The notes beneath the pieces are model-generated. The model was given only the letters and a program-made list of their open reading frames with translations. It did no database searches and was not told the DNA's origin. Shown here in pieces: positions 58,901 to 64,000 of a stretch of DNA of 64,000 nt (its first letter is position 1; every line of letters begins with the position of its first letter). This stretch comes from Otis tarda (Eukaryota > Chordata > Aves > Otidiformes > Otididae). Made by a program: the position numbers and the translations under genes. Where the stretch lies: NCBI GenBank assembly GCA_026413225.1, contig CM048557.1, positions 40,293,371 to 40,357,370 on the forward strand. The letters are read 5' to 3'.

Positions 58901-61900
58901 CTGCATGAAGTTTCATTTTCAGTGTTGAAGCATACTTGTTGAAAAACGCATTTCCTTCCTATATTGATGGCAGAGGATAAAGCCTTAATATGTTCATATA
59001 CAATTTCTTCACAGGAAGCTACTGTCAAATGAGGTGCTAGATATCTATGCAACCACAGGAATGACTATGTTTTTAATGCAATGCAAATGTTGACTTTCTT
59101 TGACAAATTAAACTATGTGACTGTAATTAAGTGAAGCCAAGGAAACAAATCTTCAGTTAAACAGTAAGAAATACCACACTTAGAATGCAATCAACTGTGT
59201 TGGCTTTCGAGGCGTCTTGCACTCTTCTCTTTAAGTCAAGTGTATGATTTAAACCTACAAGCACCATAGCTAAGATAGCTATGGTCTGAAAAACACTTGA
59301 CTGTCACATGTGGAAACACACTGAAGAACTGACTTCAGTACAAGCTGTTAATATTAAACTATCCACAGACGGAAATTGTTATGTACCCTGTTCCTCCACT
59401 CAGACATCAACACCAGCAAACAGTGGTTAGAACGCTCTGTCTGTAACCTGCCTTATTTTGTAAAGTAACAAGAGAAGATTACTGGGTTTCAGCAGTCATT
59501 GTGGGACTATGCTAACTTCTCAGAGTCAGTGATTTCCTAAAACAAAAGCCCTTTGCTGACAAAAGATTTGCTAGTGACAGCAGGCATAGTAGGGCTTACA
59601 TAGCAAAAGCTTCTTTCCTGCATCTTACAGACATAAGTTTCTTCAATAGTATTAGGTTTACTTTGACCTTCTGTTATGTGCTTCATAATTTAAATATAAT
59701 AATTTAAGTAATAAATTATTTTCACATAAGTCTCTTGCACTACTAGAATGCCCACATCATAAGCCAGACTCAGCAGCTCAGTTGTACCTACTGCACAGAA
59801 CTGATCAGAAAGAAAAAAAAGGCACATGCCATGACACAAAGGTGGATAGCCAACTTATAATTCAAGACAAAACCCTTCAGTGAATCTTGGTACAACTCTG
59901 GTTCACACTCACATGTTAATATTGGCTTTTTTCCCCCCAATGTTTGTGTAAATGTGTCCCATCTGACACTGTCTCTATAGCATTGTTACCAAACCAGGGA
60001 CAACCAGCAGGCCTCCGGGCTTAACCACAGCCACCGTTTTGGAAAAAGTTTTGACACTGGACAGAGGAGGTTTAGATAAATCAGCTTCACAAGGCTTGTC
60101 TAAAGGAAGCCTGGGGGCAGTAGTATGTTACCAATGGAGAAAAATAGGCTTACATATTGAAAGATAAGCACCATTGAACATGTTCAGGTCAGGTAAGTGG
60201 AGAAAAAACGTTGCGCTGTTCCTCTGTTCCTCAAAATACAAATTGCACTTTGAGATCTTGTACCATTTCACAAGACCCAGCACTAACATGAATGATGTTG
60301 CAGAGATACTACAGGACAACAAAATGTTTGCTGCAGCGTTTGCCACTTTTTTTGTCTTTTCAATATGTGAAAACCCTTGCGTTAGTACTTAAAAACCACA
60401 CACTTAGCTCTGAGTGTACATTTGCTTAGACATACCATACACTCTGAAATAATTCCTCCTGTTACAGTCACAGAGCATCTACAAGTTCTCAGTTTAAGCC
60501 ATGGTGACTTATATAAAGGATCATAAGCTGACAACTATTATTATTGTATGTCTTTCCTAAAAACAAAATAAGAGATTTAAGAACAAGTAGTAATTACCTG
60601 AGGACAACAACAACAACCTGAATCTCTCCTTTTCCAAGCTGAAGAATCAAATGCCCATAAAACCTCTCCAAGGGATCACAAACAAGTTGCATTCAAAAAC
60701 ACCAGCAGACATGGCACATAGGAAATTTCAGAATATGTACATCTTAAGCTGTTTACCATTTTCTCTTCTACCTGTCTTCCCAGATATTTGGAAAATATTA
60801 GATGCACAATTGATAAAGTACTTAATGCTTTCCTAAATATATATCTTTTAACATAAAATAATTGGCTCGATCATATTTTAGATCTCATCTAGCTGTAATG
60901 AACTTCTGAAACAATCATATGGGGCAAATTAGGTTAGAAAGCTCTAAGGTAGTTTGAATTAGTCACAAGAAATTCAGTCCTCCAGTATTCAGTGCGTGGC
61001 AGCTAGTACAAGGGCTACCATTATTTTATGGCACAGTAGTATGTAAGGTAAGCCATTCCAAATTTACCTTCTGCACCCTACAATGTTTTAATTCAGGGTT
61101 CAGTTGGACTTTGAATATCATAGACATGCAATGCTTTCAGAAAAAAAAGGGAACTACATTTTAGATAGTTTTTGTGGAGTTCTTTTTAACCTTTAATAAG
61201 CTTTAATACTTTAAATAGTTGTACAAAAGCAAGAAAACAACAAAAAAAACCTTATACCTAGAAGATTGTGGAATCAACTTAAATGCCTATTTAAATATTT
61301 AACTTTCAGTGTTAGATTCACTGAATTCTTGCCACTCAGTTCTGCTCAGCGCATGACCCTAGATTCACCTGGTGAATCTGGCACTAAATCAATGTAAACA
61401 TTACTTAGGATTGGTTTTGTTCACAGCCTGTCTTTTACACTTCTATTATTTTAAAATAACATCTAGATTTTGGACCTTAAAAAACTTCCAGGAGCACTCC
61501 TCAAAATAGCTTAGAGTTTTTCATTAAACAAATGAGAACAGTGAAAATAAGTTCCTACAAGATAGCGAGAAACTTGCAGTGTACGTACTTCACTGGAGCG
61601 TGGCAGGGTAACTTGGGGGTGACCAGGATAGAACATATCTATGAGTGGTAATAATTCAGAGTTAACTTGAGTGTCTTTCTTCAAGAGGAAATATTAATTT
61701 TGCCTCTGAGGATCTTCAGTCTAATGAACTCTACTGTAGCCGTTAGAAAAGGACTCCTACTAATTACAACTGGCTTAAGGCATGAAGCTGCTCTCAGCCA
61801 CAACACCCTAGCTTTTCTTTAACCCTTCCCTCAAGGACTCCTTTTTTCCAACCCAGTGAGTTGGGGAGGCACATGAGGCTCTACAGAGACTGGAACTGGG

Positions 61901-62329
61901 AAAAGGAGATGCATCTTCTGTGTCAGTGTGGAAAAGGAAGGCTTCATAAAGTGGGAATTTTTGAGTCATGGGAAACGAGGACTCCTTATCTCAGTGGAGT
62001 AAGACAAAGAACAGTTGTATTAAGAGCTGGGTACAAGTGAAAGAAAAGAAAATGGCCATCTACAACTCAAGACAATTCCCTCCAAGAGATTCTACTGTCC
62101 TAGTTCTGCAAAATCACTCTTCTATATATAGCTGAGAAGCCTCAAGCCAGCTCTGCTTATAATAAATCTACAGAGGCAGGCAACATCTGGTGCTTTGTAT
62201 TCTGTCAGTGACATGTAAATAGTATTTTTAAACTAAAATGAACTAAATTATTCAGGAAAAAATAATTCCTGACTCTCCCTCAAAAAGCAAAGATAACATG
62301 TAAGTAACTCTGTAATATTCTACCAAAGG

Positions 62330-63760
62330 TCTTGGGAGTCTGGAGAGGCCCCTGCTGATTGGAAGCTAGCCAATGTCATTCCAATCTACAAAAAAAAGGC
62401 CTGAGGGAAGACCCAGGGAACTACAGACCTGTTAGTCTAACCTCAGTTCCTGGAAAGATTATGGAGAAGATTATACTGCACACTATCAAACGATATTTAA
62501 AGAATAACACAATCATCAGGCACAGTTACCATGGGTTCACAATAGAAAAGTCCTATTTAACTAATTTGATATCCCTCTATGACAAGGTCACCTGCCTAGT
62601 GGATGAAGGGAAGGTGGTGGATGCAGTTTTTCTGGATTTTAGTAAGACTTCTGATACTGCCTCTCACAGCATCCCTCTGCAGAAGTTGTCCGACTGTGGG
62701 GTGAGCGAGTTTATGGTGCACTGGGTGAAGAACTGGCTGAATGGCAGGGCTCAAAGGGTTGTAGTGAATGGGGCTACATCTGGCTGGTGACCAGTCATTA
62801 GCAGTGTTCCTCAGGGTTCAATTCTAGGGCTAGTTCTGTTCAATATATTTATCAACAATCTCGATGTAGGAGTTGAATGCATCATTAGCAGGTTTGCTGT
62901 TGATACCAAACTGGGAGGTGCTGTTGACTCCCTTGAGGGACAAGATGCCTTGCAGAGGGATCTAGACAGATGGGAGCACTGGGCAATGATTAATGGGATG
63001 AAATTTAAGAAGTTGAAATGCCAGATTCTGCACCTAGGACCAAATAATGCCAGGCAGAAGTATAAGCTGGGAGATGAGTGGCTGGCTGACAGCAGGCTCA
63101 ACATGAGTCAGCAGTGTGCCCTGGCAGCCAAGAGGGCAAACCGCATCCTGGGGTGCATCAAAGACAGCATAACCAGCCAGTCAAAAGAGGTGTTATCCTG
63201 CTGTATTCAGCACTGGTGGGGCTTCACCTTGAGTACTGTGTGTAGTTCTGGGCCCCACAATTTAAGAACGATGTGAAGGTCCCTGAATGCATCCAGAGGA
63301 GGGCAACAAAGCTGGTAAAAGGGCTGGAAGGCATGGCCTATGAGGAGTGGCTAAGGACTTTGGGTTTGTCTAGTTTGGAGAGAAGGAGGTTGAGGGGCAA
63401 TCTCATTGCTCTCTACAGCTTCCTAAGGAGGGGAAGTGGAGAGGGAGATGTGGATCGCTTCTTCCTGGTATCCAGTGATAGGATGCATGGGAATGGTTCA
63501 AAGCTGCACCAGGGGAGGTTCTGGCTAGACATTAGAAAGCATTTATTTACCAAAACGGTGGTGCAACACTGGAACAGGCTTCCTAGAGAGGTGGTTGATG
63601 CCCCAAGCCTGTCAGTGTTTAAGAGGCATTTGGACAATGCCCTTAATAACATGCTTTAACTTTTGGTCAGCCCTGAATTGGTCAGGCAGTTGGACTGGAG
63701 AATTGTTGTAGGTCCTTCCAACTGCAATAGTCTAGACTAGTCTAGTCTATTCTATTCTAC
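62330..63760 (+). mobile_element. CR1 LINE, 5'-truncated, antisense to PRKD1
   Basis: A 1.4 kb 3' portion of a chicken-repeat-1 retrotransposon. It encodes part of the reverse transcriptase and the C-terminal domain, then a short 3' UTR (CCTTCCAACTGCAATAGTCT) and a tail of TCTAG/ATTCT units ending at about 63760, the usual CR1 end. The left edge near 62330 is approximate and reflects 5' truncation, normal for LINEs. The element is inactive: see the pseudogene entry. Confidence 0.92.
62359..63659 (+). pseudogene. Broken CR1 reverse transcriptase ORF
   Basis: The first part reads EDPGNYRPVSLTSVPGKIME and has the palm motif VFLDFSKT. An in-frame TGA at 62788-62790 interrupts it, and the same frame resumes at once with SSVPQGSILG. 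The catalytic FADD motif reads FAVD, so one metal-binding aspartate is lost. A frame change near 63250-63280 then moves to the frame that encodes CIQRRATKLVKGLEGMAYEE and ends DNALNNML with a stop at 63659. These three lesions mean no active enzyme is made. Confidence 0.9.
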
Positions 63761-64000
63761 TTCACTTACATGTGCTCTGTAAGACACAGCATTCTTATTT
63801 TAAACTAAAAGCTCAGCTAGACTTTTTCTGAGAAATCGCTACCAATGTGTCTAAAAAATTACCTTAACACATCAACATTCATCGCTTCCAGAAGAATGAA
63901 TAAAACTGAGTAGAACAATAGAAACAGATATAAAAAGAAATAGAAATAAAATGCTGTTTTGTTGCATTAATGTTTTTCAAATTAAAACCATAGATGGTTA

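Noticed and set aside
60590-60670. Possible PRKD1 exon ending CCTCAG|gtaatt
   Set aside because: The translation has no C1a features (no cysteine/histidine pattern) and does not lead in phase to QKTPSE.
62811-62825. GGTTCAATTC resembling a tRNA B box
   Set aside because: It is part of the CR1 reverse transcriptase coding sequence (PQGSILG), with no A box or cloverleaf.

Overview
The window looks like bird nuclear DNA. It carries the 3' three quarters of one large split gene on the minus strand. It also holds two CR1 LINE fragments that end in the ATTCTA-type tail typical of bird CR1, and one LTR of a kind common in birds. The rest is AT-rich single-copy sequence. The species cannot be fixed from the sequence alone.

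The gene is PRKD1 (protein kinase D1, PKCmu). Fourteen coding exons lie between 54194 and 22167 and are read from high to low coordinates. Joined, they give 680 residues with no frame break. With the 232 residues still missing at the N-terminus, the total is 912, the length of the mammalian protein. Key residues then fall on their mammalian numbers: Lys612, Asp706, Ser738/Ser742, and Ser910 three residues from the end. The exons encode the region before C1b, C1b, the acidic linker, the PH domain, the whole kinase domain and the C-terminal tail. The exons for the N-terminus and C1a were not found and probably lie beyond position 64000. All introns start with GT except one that starts with GC (intron after the HCDLKPEN exon). 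Introns are 0.4 to 10.8 kb long.

Layout: 1-21.4 kb is intergenic DNA beyond the 3' end of PRKD1. It contains a 1.2 kb solo LTR (4640-5838) with a 5-bp target duplication, some simple repeats, and an isolated CpG-rich patch near 13.1 kb. Well-formed plus-strand splice signals around and after that patch could mark an undescribed noncoding transcript, but this is inference. 21.4-22.2 kb is the PRKD1 3' UTR. 22.2-54.2 kb is the exon-containing part. 54.2-64 kb is intron, with a decayed 1.4 kb CR1 reverse transcriptase in antisense orientation at its far end.

I found no RNA genes, CRISPR arrays, operons or prokaryotic features, and no clearly novel protein system. The most useful follow-ups are the candidate transcript at 12.7-21 kb, the GC-AG intron, the altered caspase site and the unusual LTR.
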